This document shows positions 47,252 through 58,508 of a stretch of DNA of 64,000 nt, one piece after another. Source of the DNA: Flavimobilis marinus. GTDB taxonomy: Bacteria; Actinomycetota; Actinomycetes; Actinomycetales; Cellulomonadaceae. The first letter of the stretch is position 1. Each line of letters opens with the position of its first letter. Made by a program: the position numbers and the translations under genes. Under the pieces are notes generated by a model. The model saw nothing but the letters and a program-made list of their open reading frames with translations. It did no database searches and was not told the DNA's origin. The stretch covers positions 682,001 to 746,000 of the forward strand of contig NZ_FONZ01000001.1 in the NCBI RefSeq assembly GCF_900113055.1, in the 5' to 3' direction.

Positions 47252-47296
47252 GCACGCCCCCTCCAGCGAGCCCCAGGCTCGCTGGAGGGGGCGTGC
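47252..47296 (+). terminator. very strong intra-operon hairpin after the BMP lipoprotein gene
   Basis: A perfect 21-bp stem (47252-47272 with 47276-47296) with a 3-nt loop, 6 nt past the lipoprotein stop and 25 nt before the ATPase ATG. There is no T-run. It could cause partial termination or shield the upstream 3' end, so that receptor protein exceeds transporter protein. Confidence 0.8.
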
Positions 47297-47321
47297 GCGC
47301 CCCGACCCCAAGGAACGGTCC

Positions 47322-48839
47322 ATGAAGCTTGAGCTGCGTGGCATCACGAAGCGCTTCGGCGCTCTGGTGGCCAACGACCACATCGACCTCACGGTCGAGC
47401 CCGGCGAGATCCACTGCCTGCTGGGTGAGAACGGCGCCGGCAAGTCGACGCTGATGAACGTTCTCTACGGCCTGTACACGGCCGACGAGGGACAGGTGCT
47501 CCTCGACGGCGAGGCGGTGGCCTTCGCCGGGCCGGGCGACGCGATGGCGGCGGGCATCGGGATGGTGCACCAGCACTTCATGCTGGTCCCCGTCTTCACC
47601 GTCGCAGAGAACGTCATGCTGGGGCACGAGGCGACGAAGGCCGGCGGGCTGCTCGACCTCGACGCCGCGCGTCGCAAGGTCCGTGAGATCGCCGACCGGT
47701 TCGGCTTCCACGTGGACCCCGACGCGGTGGTCGAGGACCTTCCGGTCGGTGTGCAGCAGCGTGTCGAGATCATCAAGGCGCTCTCGCGCGACGCCAAGGT
47801 CCTCGTGTTCGACGAGCCCACGGCCGTGCTGACGCCGCAGGAGACCGACGAGCTCATGGGCATCATGCGCCAGCTCAAGGACGACGGCGCGGCGATCGTC
47901 TTCATCACCCACAAGCTGCGAGAGGTCCGCGCCGTCGCCGACCGCATCACGGTCATGCGCCGCGGCGCCGTCGTCGGTCAGGCGGAGCCGGGCTCGAGCG
48001 ACGCCGAGCTGGCCTCGCTCATGGTCGGACGCGCGGTCGAGCTGACGGTGCGCAAGGGCGCGCCGACGTACTCGGACGCGCTGCTCGCCGTCGAGAACCT
48101 GGAGATCCGTGACGCCGACGGGCTCGTGCTCGTCGACGACGTCAGCTTCACCGTCCGCGGCGGCGAGGTGCTCGTGGTCGCCGGCGTGCAGGGCAACGGA
48201 CAGACGGAGCTCGCCGACGCGCTCCTCGGGCTCGTGACCCCGGCGAGCGGGAGCATCGCGCTCGACGGCACCAACCTCGTCGGCCGCAGCGTCCGCGACT
48301 TCCTGGACGCCGGTATCGGGTTCGTCCCCGAGGACCGCGGCCACGACGGGCTGGTCGGCACGTTCACCGTCGCCGAGAACCTCATCCTCAACCGCACCGA
48401 CGGCGCTCCCTTCGTGCGTGCCGGCTCTCTGCAGCTGGGCGAGCGTGACCGCTTCGCACGGGCGAAGGTCGAGGAGTTCGACATCCGCACCCAGAGCATC
48501 GAGACTCCTGCGGGGCGCCTCTCCGGAGGCAACCAGCAGAAGGTCGTGCTCGCGCGCGAGCTCTCGCGCGACCTCAAGCTGTTCGTCGCCTGCCAGCCCA
48601 CGCGCGGCGTCGACGTCGGCTCCATCGAGTTCATCCACAAGCGCATCATCGAGACGCGGGACGCCGGCGTCCCCGTCGTCGTGGTCGCGACCGAGCTCGA
48701 CGAGGCTGTCGCGCTCGCCGACCGGATCCTCGTCATGTACCGCGGGCGCATCGTCGGCATCGTGCCGGCCGACACCCCGCGCGACGTGCTGGGTCTGATG
48801 ATGGCCGGCATCTCGGCAGAAGGGCACGAAGCCGCATGA
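47322..48839 (+). CDS. nucleoside ABC transporter ATPase (double NBD, RbsA/NupA-like)
   Basis: 505 residues with two ABC domains in tandem, as in ribose and nucleoside importers. Domain 1 has Walker [10 protein letters not shown] (Lys41), a degenerate signature VGVQQRVEI, and Walker B FDEPTAVL. Domain 2 (from about 250) lacks a proper Walker A Lys ([10 protein letters not shown]) but has the SGGNQQK signature and the [11 protein letters not shown] segment, as in the family. Thus one site is probably catalytic. The ATG follows AGGAAC. It overlaps the first permease by 4 nt. Confidence 0.93.
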   Translation: MKLELRGITKRFGALVANDHIDLTVEPGEIHCLLGENGAGKSTLMNVLYGLYTADEGQVLLDGEAVAFAGPGDAMAAGIGMVHQHFMLVPVFTVAENVMLGHEATKAGGLLDLDAARRKVREIADRFGFHVDPDAVVEDLPVGVQQRVEIIKALSRDAKVLVFDEPTAVLTPQETDELMGIMRQLKDDGAAIVFITHKLREVRAVADRITVMRRGAVVGQAEPGSSDAELASLMVGRAVELTVRKGAPTYSDALLAVENLEIRDADGLVLVDDVSFTVRGGEVLVVAGVQGNGQTELADALLGLVTPASGSIALDGTNLVGRSVRDFLDAGIGFVPEDRGHDGLVGTFTVAENLILNRTDGAPFVRAGSLQLGERDRFARAKVEEFDIRTQSIETPAGRLSGGNQQKVVLARELSRDLKLFVACQPTRGVDVGSIEFIHKRIIETRDAGVPVVVVATELDEAVALADRILVMYRGRIVGIVPADTPRDVLGLMMAGISAEGHEAA

Positions 48840-50152
48840 GCACGACCCCAGACCCGCAGCGCGAGACCGGCGACGCCGTCGGCCCCACGACCGACGGGGC
48901 GCTCGCGCCCACCGCACCGGCCACCCCCGCTGCCGCAGGAGGGCCCACCGACCGCCGGTGGTCCAACGCCGTGCGTGAGATCGTCGGCGGCTCGTGGGCG
49001 GTCTCGGCCGGAGCCGTGATCCTTGCCCTGATCGCCGGATCCATCATGATCGTGGCCACCGACGAGACCGTCCGCGGCACCGCCGCGTACTTCTTCACCC
49101 GACCGACCGACATGCTCTCCGCCGCCTGGGAAGCGATCCGCGACGCGTACGTCGCGCTCTTCCGTGGCGCGGTGTGGGACTACAAGGCCGACACCTTTGC
49201 CGAGGGCATCCGGCCGATCACCGTCTCGCTGAACTACGCGACGCCGCTCATCGGGGCGGGCCTCGGCCTCGCCGTGGGCTTCCGCGCCGGTCTGTTCAAC
49301 ATCGGTGGTCAGGGACAGATCATCTTCGCCGCGATCGGCGCCGGGTGGATCGGCTTCGCCGTCGACATGCCGTGGCCGCTGCACATGCTCGTCGCGATCG
49401 TCGCGGGCATCGCCGCGGGCGCCCTGTGGGCCGGCATCGCCGGTGTGCTGAAGGCGTTCACGGGGGCGCACGAGGTCATCACGACCATCATGCTCAACAA
49501 CATCGCGTACTACCTGCTGTTCTTCATGCTGGCGACGCCGGGCCTGCTGCAGGCCCCGGGATCGGCGAACCCGAAGACGCCCGCGATGGCCGAGTCGGCG
49601 GAGATGCCGCGCCTCCTGGGTGAGGCATTCCCGCTGCACGCAGGTTTCCTGCTCGCTCTCGGGGCCGTCGCGGTGACGTGGTGGCTCCTCGAGCGCTCGC
49701 GTCTGGGCTTCGCGTTCCGTGCGGTCGGGGAGAACCCCGACGCCGCCCGCGTCGCGGGGATCGACGTCAGCCGCGTCACGATCTACGTCATGCTCGTCTC
49801 GGGCGGGCTCATCGGCGTTGCCGGGGTGTCCCAGGTGCTCGGACACTCGACGACCGGCTTCAGCGTCGACGTCGACGCGGGCATCGGGTTCGACGCGATC
49901 ACGGTCGCGCTGCTCGGGCGCTCCTCACCGATCGGCGTCCTCGGCGCCGGCGTGCTCTTCGGTGCCTTCAAGGCGGGCGGTGCGCAGATGCAGGCCGCCG
50001 AGGCGATCCCCATCGAGATCGTCACCGTGATCCAGTCCCTGATCGTCCTTTTCATCGCGGCGCCTCCGCTCGTCCGCGCGATCTTCCGGCTTCCTGCGCC
50101 GGGATCCGCGTCGAAGGCCTCGCGTCGCAGCAACAAGGAGGTGGCAGCATGA
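48836..50152 (+). CDS. nucleoside ABC transporter permease, NupB-like
   Basis: 438 residues, about 10 helices, with an unusually long polar N-terminus (about 50 residues rich in Thr/Ala/Pro). The core BPD_transp_2 part reads [21 protein letters not shown] and [19 protein letters not shown], with the [14 protein letters not shown] cytoplasmic loop facing the ATPase and [20 protein letters not shown] near the end. It overlaps its neighbours by 4 nt on both sides. With the next gene it forms the transport channel. Confidence 0.92.
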   Translation: MSTTPDPQRETGDAVGPTTDGALAPTAPATPAAAGGPTDRRWSNAVREIVGGSWAVSAGAVILALIAGSIMIVATDETVRGTAAYFFTRPTDMLSAAWEAIRDAYVALFRGAVWDYKADTFAEGIRPITVSLNYATPLIGAGLGLAVGFRAGLFNIGGQGQIIFAAIGAGWIGFAVDMPWPLHMLVAIVAGIAAGALWAGIAGVLKAFTGAHEVITTIMLNNIAYYLLFFMLATPGLLQAPGSANPKTPAMAESAEMPRLLGEAFPLHAGFLLALGAVAVTWWLLERSRLGFAFRAVGENPDAARVAGIDVSRVTIYVMLVSGGLIGVAGVSQVLGHSTTGFSVDVDAGIGFDAITVALLGRSSPIGVLGAGVLFGAFKAGGAQMQAAEAIPIEIVTVIQSLIVLFIAAPPLVRAIFRLPAPGSASKASRRSNKEVAA

Positions 50153-51447
50153 GTGCGACGACCGCACCGGCTCCGTCCGAGCGACCGGTGTCCGAGCAGC
50201 TGCGCCACGTCGCCGTGGTGAGCAAGAAGTTCGCCGTCGTCCTCACCGCCATGACCGGGGTGCTGCTGGCGATCTGCCTGCTCGCCGCTCGGGAGGGGGA
50301 CACCAACTTCCGCTTCTCCTCGCCCGGTGACCTGATCACGATCCCGGCCGTCACCGTGCCGGGCATGACCGTCGCCTGGATCGCCGTGGTGCTCATGGCG
50401 GGCCTCGCGGTCCTCTCGTGGGTGCTGTGGCGGGCAGGACGACGCACGCCGTGGTACATCGCTGCGGTGTTCGGCGTGCTGTTCCTCGCCGGGTTCCTCG
50501 CGTGGGCCGGGGCCGGGTCGGCGAGCGACTTCCCCGTCGTGCGCCTCATCAGCTCCTCGGTCCTGCTCGCCGTGCCGATCGTCTTCGGTGCGCTCGGCGG
50601 CGCCATCGGTGAGCGAGCCGGCGTCGTGAACATCGCGATCGAGGGTCAGCTGCTCGCCTCCGCCTTCGTGGCTGCGGTCGTCGGGACCATGACGGGCAGC
50701 CCGTGGGCCGGTCTCGTTGCCGCGCTGCTCGCCGGTGCGCTCGTGGGCCTCGTGCTCGGTGCGTTCACGATCACCTACCGCGTCAACCAGGTGATCGTCG
50801 GTGTCGTGCTCAACGTCCTCGTCCTCGGCCTCACGAGCTTCGTCTACTCGCAGGTGCTCGTGCCGCAGGCGGACCTGTACAACTCCACCACGCTGTTCCC
50901 GAAGGTCGCCGTGCCGCTGCTCGCGCACATCCCGATCGTGGGCCCCGCGCTGTTCGACCAGTCGGTGATCGTCTACCTGATGTACGTCACGGTGCCGACC
51001 GTGTGGTTCGCGATGTACCGCACCCGCTGGGGGCTGCGCCTGCGCGCGGTCGGCGAGCACCCGCTCGCTGCCGACACCGTGGGTATCAAGGTGGAGCGCG
51101 TGCGCTACCGCGCTCTGATGGTGGCCGGTGCCATCGTCGGCATGGGCGGCGCGTACTACACGCTCGTCTCCGTGTCGTCGTTCGGCAAGAACATGACCGC
51201 GGGAGCCGGCTTCATCGCCCTCGCAGCCGTGATCTTCGGCAAGTGGGACCCGATCAAGGCCACGCTGGCCGCGCTGCTCTTCGGGTTCGCCTCGGCGCTC
51301 GAGGGCGGGATGAGCGTGGTCGGGTCCCCGGTCCCGAGCCAGTTCATGCTGATGCTCCCGTACGTCGTGACGCTGCTGGCCGTGGCCGGCCTCGTCGGCC
51401 GCTCCCGCGCTCCTGCGGCGTCGGGCGTCGCCTACGTGAAGGAGTGA
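50149..51447 (+). CDS. nucleoside ABC transporter permease, NupC-like
   Basis: 432 residues, about 11 helices. Characteristic parts are GERAGVVNIAIEGQLLASAF, RVNQVIVGVVLNVLVLGLTSF, and GEHPLAADTVGIKVERVRY (ATPase-facing loop), with IFGKWDPIKATLAALLFGFA near the end. The ATG at 50149 has AAGGAGG upstream; it overlaps the previous permease by 4 nt. The cdd gene begins 2 nt after its stop, so importer and deaminase belong to one transcript. Confidence 0.92.
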   Translation: MSATTAPAPSERPVSEQLRHVAVVSKKFAVVLTAMTGVLLAICLLAAREGDTNFRFSSPGDLITIPAVTVPGMTVAWIAVVLMAGLAVLSWVLWRAGRRTPWYIAAVFGVLFLAGFLAWAGAGSASDFPVVRLISSSVLLAVPIVFGALGGAIGERAGVVNIAIEGQLLASAFVAAVVGTMTGSPWAGLVAALLAGALVGLVLGAFTITYRVNQVIVGVVLNVLVLGLTSFVYSQVLVPQADLYNSTTLFPKVAVPLLAHIPIVGPALFDQSVIVYLMYVTVPTVWFAMYRTRWGLRLRAVGEHPLAADTVGIKVERVRYRALMVAGAIVGMGGAYYTLVSVSSFGKNMTAGAGFIALAAVIFGKWDPIKATLAALLFGFASALEGGMSVVGSPVPSQFMLMLPYVVTLLAVAGLVGRSRAPAASGVAYVKE

Positions 51448-51449
51448 GG

Positions 51450-51851
51450 GTGGCCGAGATCGACTGGGCGCAGCTGCGAGAGGCGGCGCGCGAGGTCATG
51501 TCCCACGCGTACGTGCCGTACTCGAAGTTCGCCGTCGGGGCGGCCGCGCTCGTCGACGACGGTCGCATCGTCGTCGGCTGCAACGTCGAGAACGCGTCCT
51601 ACGGGCTGGGGCTGTGCGCCGAGTGTGCGCTCGTCTCCGCCCTGCACGTGGGCGGGGGCGGCCGGTTGGTCGCCTTCACCTGCGTGGACGGCGCAGGCAA
51701 CCACCTGATGCCGTGCGGGCGGTGCCGCCAGCTCCTGTGGGAGCACGGCGGGCCCGACCTGCTGGTCGAGATGGCCCGCGGGATCGTCCCGATGACGGAG
51801 GTCCTGCCCGAGGCGTTCGGCCCCGATGACCTGGTGACGCGCGCTCAGTGA
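51450..51851 (+). CDS. cdd: cytidine deaminase
   Basis: Deaminates (deoxy)cytidine to (deoxy)uridine. Zinc site: Cys56-Ala-Glu58 (CAEC, catalytic Glu) and Cys89/Cys92 (PCGRC); three cysteines bind zinc as in the homotetrameric type. YVPYSKFAVGAAAL and CNVENASYGLGLCAE are typical. Length 133 fits. GTG 51450 was preferred over 51444 because AAGGAG (51439-51444) is 5 nt before it. It lies between the importer and deoA. Confidence 0.95.
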   Translation: MAEIDWAQLREAAREVMSHAYVPYSKFAVGAAALVDDGRIVVGCNVENASYGLGLCAECALVSALHVGGGGRLVAFTCVDGAGNHLMPCGRCRQLLWEHGGPDLLVEMARGIVPMTEVLPEAFGPDDLVTRAQ

Positions 51852-51873
51852 GCGCGCGCAGAAGAGGAGAACC

Positions 51874-53177
<1,304 letters not shown>

Positions 53178-53178
<1 letters not shown>

Positions 53179-53546
53179 TGACCCGTCGACCCCGGTCGGT
53201 CTACGGCGTCGGCGAGGAGCCCGACGTCCGGTTCAGTCTCGCGAACGAGCGCACCGCGCTCGCGTGGGTGCGGACCGGGCTCGGGCTCGTCGCGGGCGGC
53301 ATCGCCCTGACGAGCCTCGCGTCCCTCGCGGAGCTCCACCGGCTGATCGACGTGGTCGCGGCTGTGGCGTGTCTCGCGGGCGGCACGCTCGCGCTCTACT
53401 CGCTGCGGCGCTGGGCCGCCAGCGAGCGGGCCATCCGGCTGGGCGAGCCGCTGCCGGCGCCCGGCGCGCTCCCGGTGCTCGTGGTCAGCGTGGTGGTGAT
53501 GGCCCTGCTGCTCGCGGGCTACGCGCTCGGGCAGCTGGTGGGCTGA
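53178..53546 (+). CDS. DUF202 (YidH-like) small membrane protein
   Basis: 122 residues with three helices. It opens VRFSLANERTALAWVRTGLGLVAGGIALTSL, the NERTxLAWxRT box of DUF202, followed by VAAVACLAGGTLALYSLRRW and VLVVSVVVMALLLAGYALG. The related E. coli YidH has no known function; the DUF202 fold resembles parts of eukaryotic VTC polyphosphate complexes. It overlaps deoA by one base and is followed 3 nt later by another DUF202 gene. The two may form a heteromeric membrane complex. Confidence 0.85.
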
Positions 53547-53549
53547 GAC

Positions 53550-53936
53550 GTGCCCGGGCAGGCCGTGAGCGGGCCGTCGGCGCGCGACCCCGGCCTGCAG
53601 CCGGAGCGCACGTCCCTCGCGTGGCAGCGGACGGTGGTGTCGGTGGCGCTCGCGAGCGTCGTGCTCGCGCTCGGCCAGCTGCGCGCCGGCGTCCCGGTCG
53701 TGGCGGTCGCGGCGGCCGCCCTCGCGGCGCTCGCCGTGGCACCCGGCGTGCTGCGGCCCCGGCGAGGACGCGGCCTCGTCGAGCAGCGCGGCGACGCGGG
53801 GACCGCGCCCCGCACGGCCGCCGCGGCTACCGCTCCCCGTGAGGTCTGGCCGCTGCTCGTGCGCACGACGGGGACCGTCGCCGCACTCGGCCTGCTGGGC
53901 GCCGTCGCGACCCTCGCCCATGTGGTGCGCGCATGA
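53550..53936 (+). CDS. second DUF202-type small membrane protein
   Basis: 128 residues. A short N-terminus (GLQPERTSLAWQRTVVSVALASVVLALGQLRAG) with the ERTxLAWxRT box, a second helix (VPVVAVAAAALAALAVAPGVL), an Arg-rich loop, and a last helix (TGTVAALGLLGAVATLAHVV). It differs clearly from the neighbouring copy, so it is an old pair rather than a recent duplication. GTG start 3 nt after the first gene; its stop overlaps the next ATG by 4 nt. Confidence 0.8.
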   Translation: MPGQAVSGPSARDPGLQPERTSLAWQRTVVSVALASVVLALGQLRAGVPVVAVAAAALAALAVAPGVLRPRRGRGLVEQRGDAGTAPRTAAAATAPREVWPLLVRTTGTVAALGLLGAVATLAHVVRA

Positions 53937-54787
53937 GGAGCGACCTGCGGCTCACGTCGGTGCTGCCCCACCTGCTGCCCTGGTGGACGCGCGTCGCTGA
54001 GCACCCGCCGCGGGTAGCGGCGTTCCGGCGCCCCCACGAGTCGCCAGCGCTGGAGGCCGCCCTCGCGCGTCTGCCGGCGCAGGCGCGCGCACGCGTGCTC
54101 CACCCCCTCGTGCCCGCCCCGGGCACACGCGAGCTGCGCTGGGGAAGCGCCGTCGCCCGCCAGCACGACGGGACGACGTGCGGCAGCGCGGTGCTGGCGA
54201 TGACCGCGGCGGCCGGCGACCTGCGCCTGGCGTTGTGGCTCGAGACGGGGGAGCGGTGCGGCGGGCGCACCGGGCCGGTCGAGCTCACCGGCGTCGCGGC
54301 GACGACGCTCGACGGGCTCGGGGACGCGGAAGCACGGTTCGCCTTCCTGCAGCGCCGGCTGAAGACCATGTCGAACGGTCGCGCGGCCGCGGGGCTCCCG
54401 TGGCCCGCTGCCCTCGGCACCCCGCCCTGGGGTGCCGCCCGTGTCGCCCGCTGGGGCGCGGTGCGCTACCGGCACGCGATCGTGGGCGGGCCGCGCCAGA
54501 GCGACGTGCTCGCCGCCGTCGCGTCCTGGGGGCAGGCGGGCGTGCCCGTGCCGCTGTTCGCCGGCGGGGACCTCGCGCGCGGGGTCGCGACCGCGGTGCC
54601 GCGCCACGTCGTGCTCGTCACGGGCGTCGTCGGCCCGGTGTGGTCGGTGTATGAGCCCTCGTCGGGTGCCGTGCACGAGGTGACCCGCGGTGAGCTCGTC
54701 GCCGGCGGGCGGCTCGCGGCCCTCGGCGGCTGGAACCACCTCGCGTGGGCGCTCGTCCCGCGCGCCGGCGCCGCGGTGGCTGCCTGA
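53933..54787 (+). CDS. unknown protein resembling C39-like cysteine peptidases
   Basis: 284 residues, no signal peptide or helix seen. The order of motifs suggests the papain-like C39 fold: Gln77 and Cys83 in RQHDGTTCGSAVLAM (Q-x5-C-G), His225 in RHVVLVTGVVGPVWSVYEPSSG, and Glu241 where C39 proteins have Asp or Asn. In C39 enzymes these are the oxyanion Gln, nucleophile, base and orienting residue. The rest is not recognised. It could be an active peptidase, a transglutaminase-like or a dead relative. It overlaps the second DUF202 gene by 4 nt, so the three small genes form one coupled unit behind deoA. Confidence 0.7.
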   Translation: MRSDLRLTSVLPHLLPWWTRVAEHPPRVAAFRRPHESPALEAALARLPAQARARVLHPLVPAPGTRELRWGSAVARQHDGTTCGSAVLAMTAAAGDLRLALWLETGERCGGRTGPVELTGVAATTLDGLGDAEARFAFLQRRLKTMSNGRAAAGLPWPAALGTPPWGAARVARWGAVRYRHAIVGGPRQSDVLAAVASWGQAGVPVPLFAGGDLARGVATAVPRHVVLVTGVVGPVWSVYEPSSGAVHEVTRGELVAGGRLAALGGWNHLAWALVPRAGAAVAA

Positions 54788-54850
54788 GCGGTCGCGTTGC
54801 CGGCGGCTGAGGGCCACGATGGGGGACACGACGACACACAGGAGGTCACC

Positions 54851-55150
54851 ATGAGCACCGTTCCCGGAGACGACGCCGCACGCGACGCAGGGCTGCTCGA
54901 CCAGGAGCCGTCGAGCCTGATCGAGGCCGTCGAGGCCGTCGAGGCGGATCGCGCGACGGCCGGGTCTCCCCTCGGTAGCCGCGACGCCGAGGAGTACCAG
55001 CCTGCCCCGGCCCGCCCCGACCTCGCGGGCGAGGCCGACGAGGCGGACGTCGCCGAGCAGGCCGCGGTCGTACCGCTGCCGCCAGCCGGTGCGCTGGATG
55101 ACGACGCCGCGGGTGAGATCGAGGACGAGGAGCTCGACGCGCCCGAGTAG
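54851..55150 (+). CDS. acidic small protein, unknown function
   Basis: 99 residues, highly acidic and rich in Ala, Asp and Glu (SSLIEAVEAVEADRA ... DDDAAGEIEDEELDAPE), predicted to be largely disordered. ATG 54851 has a perfect AGGAGGTCACC ribosome site (54840-54850); this decides it over the upstream in-frame ATG at 54797-ish codons. The strong ribosome site and independent position suggest a real, well-translated gene. I recognise no family. The repeated EAVEAVEA run may form a helix. Confidence 0.7.
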   Translation: MSTVPGDDAARDAGLLDQEPSSLIEAVEAVEADRATAGSPLGSRDAEEYQPAPARPDLAGEADEADVAEQAAVVPLPPAGALDDDAAGEIEDEELDAPE

Positions 55151-55175
55151 CGCCGTCGGTGCGGCCGCGAGGCCC

Positions 55176-55181
55176 TATTGT
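55176..55181 (+). promoter_or_regulatory. -10 element (TATTGT) of add, probably leaderless
   Basis: TATTGT ends 7 nt before the add ATG at 55189, with no ribosome site between. Confidence 0.55.
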
Positions 55182-55188
55182 GGGGCGC

Positions 55189-56340
55189 ATGACGCTCTCC
55201 GAGACCTCGCGCCGCACGCCCTCCCTCGAGGAGATCATCGAGATCCCCAAGGTGGTGCTGCACGACCACCTCGACGGCGGCCTGCGGCCCGAGACCATCA
55301 TCGAGCTCGCGGCGCAGATCGGCTACACGCTGCCGTCGACGGACGTCGAGGGCCTGCGCACCTGGTTCGTCGAGGCCGCCGACTCCGGCTCGCTGCCCCG
55401 CTACCTCGAGACGTTCGACCACACGATCGCGGTCATGCAGACGGCCGAGGCGCTGGAGCGCGTCGCGCGCGAGTCGGTCCTCGACCTGGCCGCCGACGGC
55501 GTCGTGTACGCCGAGCAGCGCTGGGCCCCCGAGCAGCACCTGCGGGAGGGCCTGAGCCTGCAGGACGCCGTCGAGGCCGTCGGCCGTGGCCTCGAGGCCG
55601 GCGAGCAGGAGGCCGCCGCGGCGGGCCGCCCGATCGTCACGCGCCAGCTCGTCACGGCGATGCGGCACGCGGACCGCAGCGACGAGATCGCTGCGCTCAC
55701 CATCGCGAACCGCGGCAAGCACCGCGTGATCGGCTTCGACATCGCGGGCGCCGAGCTCGGGTTCCCCGCCTCCAACCACGCTTCCGCCTTCGACGCGCTG
55801 CACCGCGCGTACGTCCCCGCGACCGTGCACGCGGGCGAGGCGGACGGCGTCTCGTCGATCGCTGACGCGCTGCACGCCGGCCGCGCCCTCCGCCTGGGAC
55901 ACGGCGTGCGCGTGATCGAGGACATGACCGGCGTCGAGGACGTCATGGCGAAGCGGTCCAAGGCCGACCTGCGCGACGTCGGGCTCGGGCCGGTGGCCGC
56001 GTGGGTCCGCGACCGTCGCGTGACGATGGAGCTGTGCCCGTCGTCGAACGTCCAGACCGGTGGCGCGACGAGCGTGCGCGACCACCCCATCACCCTGCTG
56101 AAGAACCTGGGGTTCGCGGTGACCGTGAACACCGACAACCGGCTCATGAGCGGCACCTCGATGAGCCGTGAGATGCATCTTCTCGTCACTGAGGCGGACT
56201 GGTCGCTCGACGACCTGCTGGCCGTAACGTTGACGGCAGCGTGGGCCGCCTTCATCCCGCTGGACGAGCGGCAAGAGGTCGTCGAGAACCTCATCGTGCC
56301 CCGTACCACCGCAATCCGCGAGGAGCGTCAGAACGCATGA
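55189..56340 (+). CDS. add: adenosine deaminase
   Basis: Deaminates (deoxy)adenosine to (deoxy)inosine, feeding purine nucleoside phosphorylase. Zinc and catalytic residues: HDHLDGG with His25 and His27, HAGE with His214 and Glu217, and Asp316 in NTDNRLMS. The N-terminal TIM-barrel helices and [12 protein letters not shown] are typical. Length 383 fits. The start is set by a leaderless promoter. Its stop overlaps deoC by 4 nt, so purine and deoxyribose breakdown are coupled. Confidence 0.95.
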   Translation: MTLSETSRRTPSLEEIIEIPKVVLHDHLDGGLRPETIIELAAQIGYTLPSTDVEGLRTWFVEAADSGSLPRYLETFDHTIAVMQTAEALERVARESVLDLAADGVVYAEQRWAPEQHLREGLSLQDAVEAVGRGLEAGEQEAAAAGRPIVTRQLVTAMRHADRSDEIAALTIANRGKHRVIGFDIAGAELGFPASNHASAFDALHRAYVPATVHAGEADGVSSIADALHAGRALRLGHGVRVIEDMTGVEDVMAKRSKADLRDVGLGPVAAWVRDRRVTMELCPSSNVQTGGATSVRDHPITLLKNLGFAVTVNTDNRLMSGTSMSREMHLLVTEADWSLDDLLAVTLTAAWAAFIPLDERQEVVENLIVPRTTAIREERQNA

Positions 56341-57035
56341 GCGTGCACACCCCTGTTGAGGTCGCCGGCATCGTCGACCACACCCTGCTGAAGCCCGAGG
56401 CCACAGCGGCCGACGTCGCCGCGCTCGTCGACGAGGGCGTCCGCCTCGGCGTGTTCTCGGTGTGCGTCTCGCCGTCGATGCTGCCGCTGGACGCCAAGGG
56501 CCTCAAGGTCGCCACCGTGTGCGGATTCCCCTCCGGCAAGCACCACAGCGAGATCAAGGCGGCTGAGGCCGCGCGTTCCGTCGCCGACGGCGCGGACGAG
56601 GTCGACATGGTGATCGACGTCGGCGTCGCCACCACGGGCGACTACGCGGCCGTGCAGGCCGACATCGCCGCCGTGCGCGCGGCGGTGCCCGCTCCGAAGA
56701 TCCTCAAGGTCATCATCGAGTCCGCCGCGCTGTCCGACGAGCAGATCGTCGGCGTGTGCCAGGCGGCCGAGGCCGCGGGCGCGGACTTCGTCAAGACGTC
56801 GACCGGCTTCCACCCCGCCGGTGGCGCCTCGGCGCACGCGGTCCGGCTCATGGCTGAGACGGTTGGCGGTCGCCTGGGCGTGAAGGCGTCGGGCGCGATC
56901 CGCGACGCCGCGACGGCGGTCGCGATGATCGAGGCGGGGGCCACGCGCCTTGGGCTGTCCGGCACCGGTGCCGTCCTGGACGGCCTGGGCGCCGACGGCG
57001 GCCCCGCGAGCGACGCTTCGGGATCCGGTTACTGA
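56337..57035 (+). CDS. deoC: deoxyribose-phosphate aldolase
   Basis: Cleaves 2-deoxyribose 5-phosphate to glyceraldehyde 3-phosphate and acetaldehyde. Active-site lysines are Lys153 (FVKTSTGF, Schiff base) and Lys183 (VKASGAIRD), with [10 protein letters not shown] at the N-terminus. Length 232 fits. It overlaps add by 4 nt, and the siderophore-interacting gene starts directly after its stop. It uses the product of deoA and purine nucleoside phosphorylase after a mutase step, and the mutase candidate lies at 60673-62460. Confidence 0.95.
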   Translation: MSVHTPVEVAGIVDHTLLKPEATAADVAALVDEGVRLGVFSVCVSPSMLPLDAKGLKVATVCGFPSGKHHSEIKAAEAARSVADGADEVDMVIDVGVATTGDYAAVQADIAAVRAAVPAPKILKVIIESAALSDEQIVGVCQAAEAAGADFVKTSTGFHPAGGASAHAVRLMAETVGGRLGVKASGAIRDAATAVAMIEAGATRLGLSGTGAVLDGLGADGGPASDASGSGY

Positions 57036-57818
57036 GTGGCTCAGCCAGCGCGCGTCCGCGCGGAGTACCGCACGACCGTCCTGCGCGCCGACAGGATCAC
57101 CCCGGCGATGGTGCGGCTCGTGCTCGGTGGTCGGGGCCTCGACGCGTTCGTGGACCTGCCGTGCACGGACCACTACGTCAAGGTTGTCATCCCGGGCGAC
57201 GACGAGCACCCGCCCGTGCTGCGCACCTACACGGTGCGTGCCTGGGACCCCGAGGTGCGTGAGCTGACGATCGACTTCGTCGTGCACGGCGACGCCGGCC
57301 GCGCGGGCCCGTGGTCCGCGCGGGTGCGGCCAGGGGCCGAGGTCCTGCTGCAAGGCCAGGGCGGCGGGTTCGTCGTCGAGCCGGAACGGCCGTGGGTGCT
57401 GCTCGCGGGTGACGAGTCGGCGCTGCCGGCGATTCTCGCGACGCTCGAGCGGCTGCCCGCGGGCGTCCCCGCGACCGCGTTCATCGAGGTCGCCGACGCC
57501 GCCGAGGAGCAGCCGGTCGTCGCGCCGGGCGCCGACGTGCGTTGGGTGCACCGTGGGTCGTCTCCGTACGGGGCCTGCCTGGTCCGGGACGTACGCGCGT
57601 TCGCGCTGCCCGACGGCGCTGGTCAGGTGTTCCTGCACGGCGAGGCCGGGATGGTCCGGGAGCTGCGCCGCCACGTGCGCCGCGCCGGGGTTGCGCTGGC
57701 CGATCTCTCGGCGTCGGGCTACTGGCGCCTGGGCAAGGACGACGAGGCCTGGCGCGAGGAGAAGGCCGAGTGGAAGGCCGCCGTCAGCCGTGACGAGGAG
57801 TCGCTGCAGGGCACGTGA
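57036..57818 (+). CDS. siderophore-interacting protein (flavin reductase, ViuB family)
   Basis: 260 residues with an FAD-binding barrel (RAEYRTTVLRADRITPAMVRLVLGG; RTYTVRAWDPEVRELTIDFVVH) and an SIP domain (WVLLAGDESALPAILATLE; VFLHGEAGMVRELRRHV). GYWRLGKDDEAW near the end is a family signature. It releases iron from ferric siderophores with NAD(P)H. It follows deoC without a gap, so it may be co-transcribed, although its role is unrelated. It is convergent with the two-component system. Confidence 0.88.
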   Translation: MAQPARVRAEYRTTVLRADRITPAMVRLVLGGRGLDAFVDLPCTDHYVKVVIPGDDEHPPVLRTYTVRAWDPEVRELTIDFVVHGDAGRAGPWSARVRPGAEVLLQGQGGGFVVEPERPWVLLAGDESALPAILATLERLPAGVPATAFIEVADAAEEQPVVAPGADVRWVHRGSSPYGACLVRDVRAFALPDGAGQVFLHGEAGMVRELRRHVRRAGVALADLSASGYWRLGKDDEAWREEKAEWKAAVSRDEESLQGT

Positions 57819-57848
57819 GCCCTCGCGGCCCGACGCGCGGCCGAGCGG

Positions 57849-58508
57849 TCATCTCCGGGCGCGCGCCTGCTCGACGAGCACCGCGAGGGCGACCCGGTTG
57901 GCGGCCCCGGTGCGGAGCAGCGCTTCGCTCAGGTGGGTCTTGACCGTCGCTGCGCTGAGGAAGAGCTGTGCGCCGATCTCCTCGTTCGTGGCGCCGGCGT
58001 GCACACCCTCGGCGATCGCCCGCTGACGCTCCGTCAGGGTGTCGAGGGCCGCACGCGCAGCGTCCTGGCGCGGGTCGGGTGCGGTACGGACCTGGTCGAT
58101 GACATAGGCGCTGACGCTGGGGGAGAGAGCGCCGCCGCCGCGGGCGACCGCGCGGATCGCCGCGACGATCTCCTCTGGGGAGCTGTCCTTGAGCAGGAAG
58201 CCCTCCGCGCCGGCCGAGAGGGCGGCCAGCACCTGCCGATCGCTGCTGAAGCTCGTCACCGCGAGCACCGTGGGCGGGTCCGGCAGCGCCGTGACGTCCT
58301 GCGTGGCGAGGACCCCGTCGCGGAGCGGCATGCGCAGATCCATCACCACGACGTCCGGACGGTGGGCCTGGACCGCGCCGACCACCTCGTGGCCGTCGCT
58401 CGCCTCGGCCACCACCTCGAGGTCGGGCGCGGTGGCCAGGATCATGCGGAACGCGCGCCGGACCATCGGGTCGTCGTCGACGAGGAGCACGCGCACGGTG
58501 CCGGTCAT
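57849..58508 (-). CDS. NarL/LuxR-type response regulator
   Basis: 219 residues. Receiver domain with acidic pocket Asp11-13 (LLVDDDPMV), phosphoacceptor Asp57 (VVMDLRMP), and switch residues Thr/Ser (VTSFSS) and Lys (LLKDSSPEE). A C-terminal LuxR helix-turn-helix (LTERQRAIAEGVHAGATNEEIGAQLFLSAATVKTHL) binds DNA. ATG 58508 overlaps the kinase stop by 4 nt, so they form one system. No target is evident; nearby genes are the siderophore reductase and a DUF4352 protein. Confidence 0.92.
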   Translation of the reverse strand: MTGTVRVLLVDDDPMVRRAFRMILATAPDLEVVAEASDGHEVVGAVQAHRPDVVVMDLRMPLRDGVLATQDVTALPDPPTVLAVTSFSSDRQVLAALSAGAEGFLLKDSSPEEIVAAIRAVARGGGALSPSVSAYVIDQVRTAPDPRQDAARAALDTLTERQRAIAEGVHAGATNEEIGAQLFLSAATVKTHLSEALLRTGAANRVALAVLVEQARARR

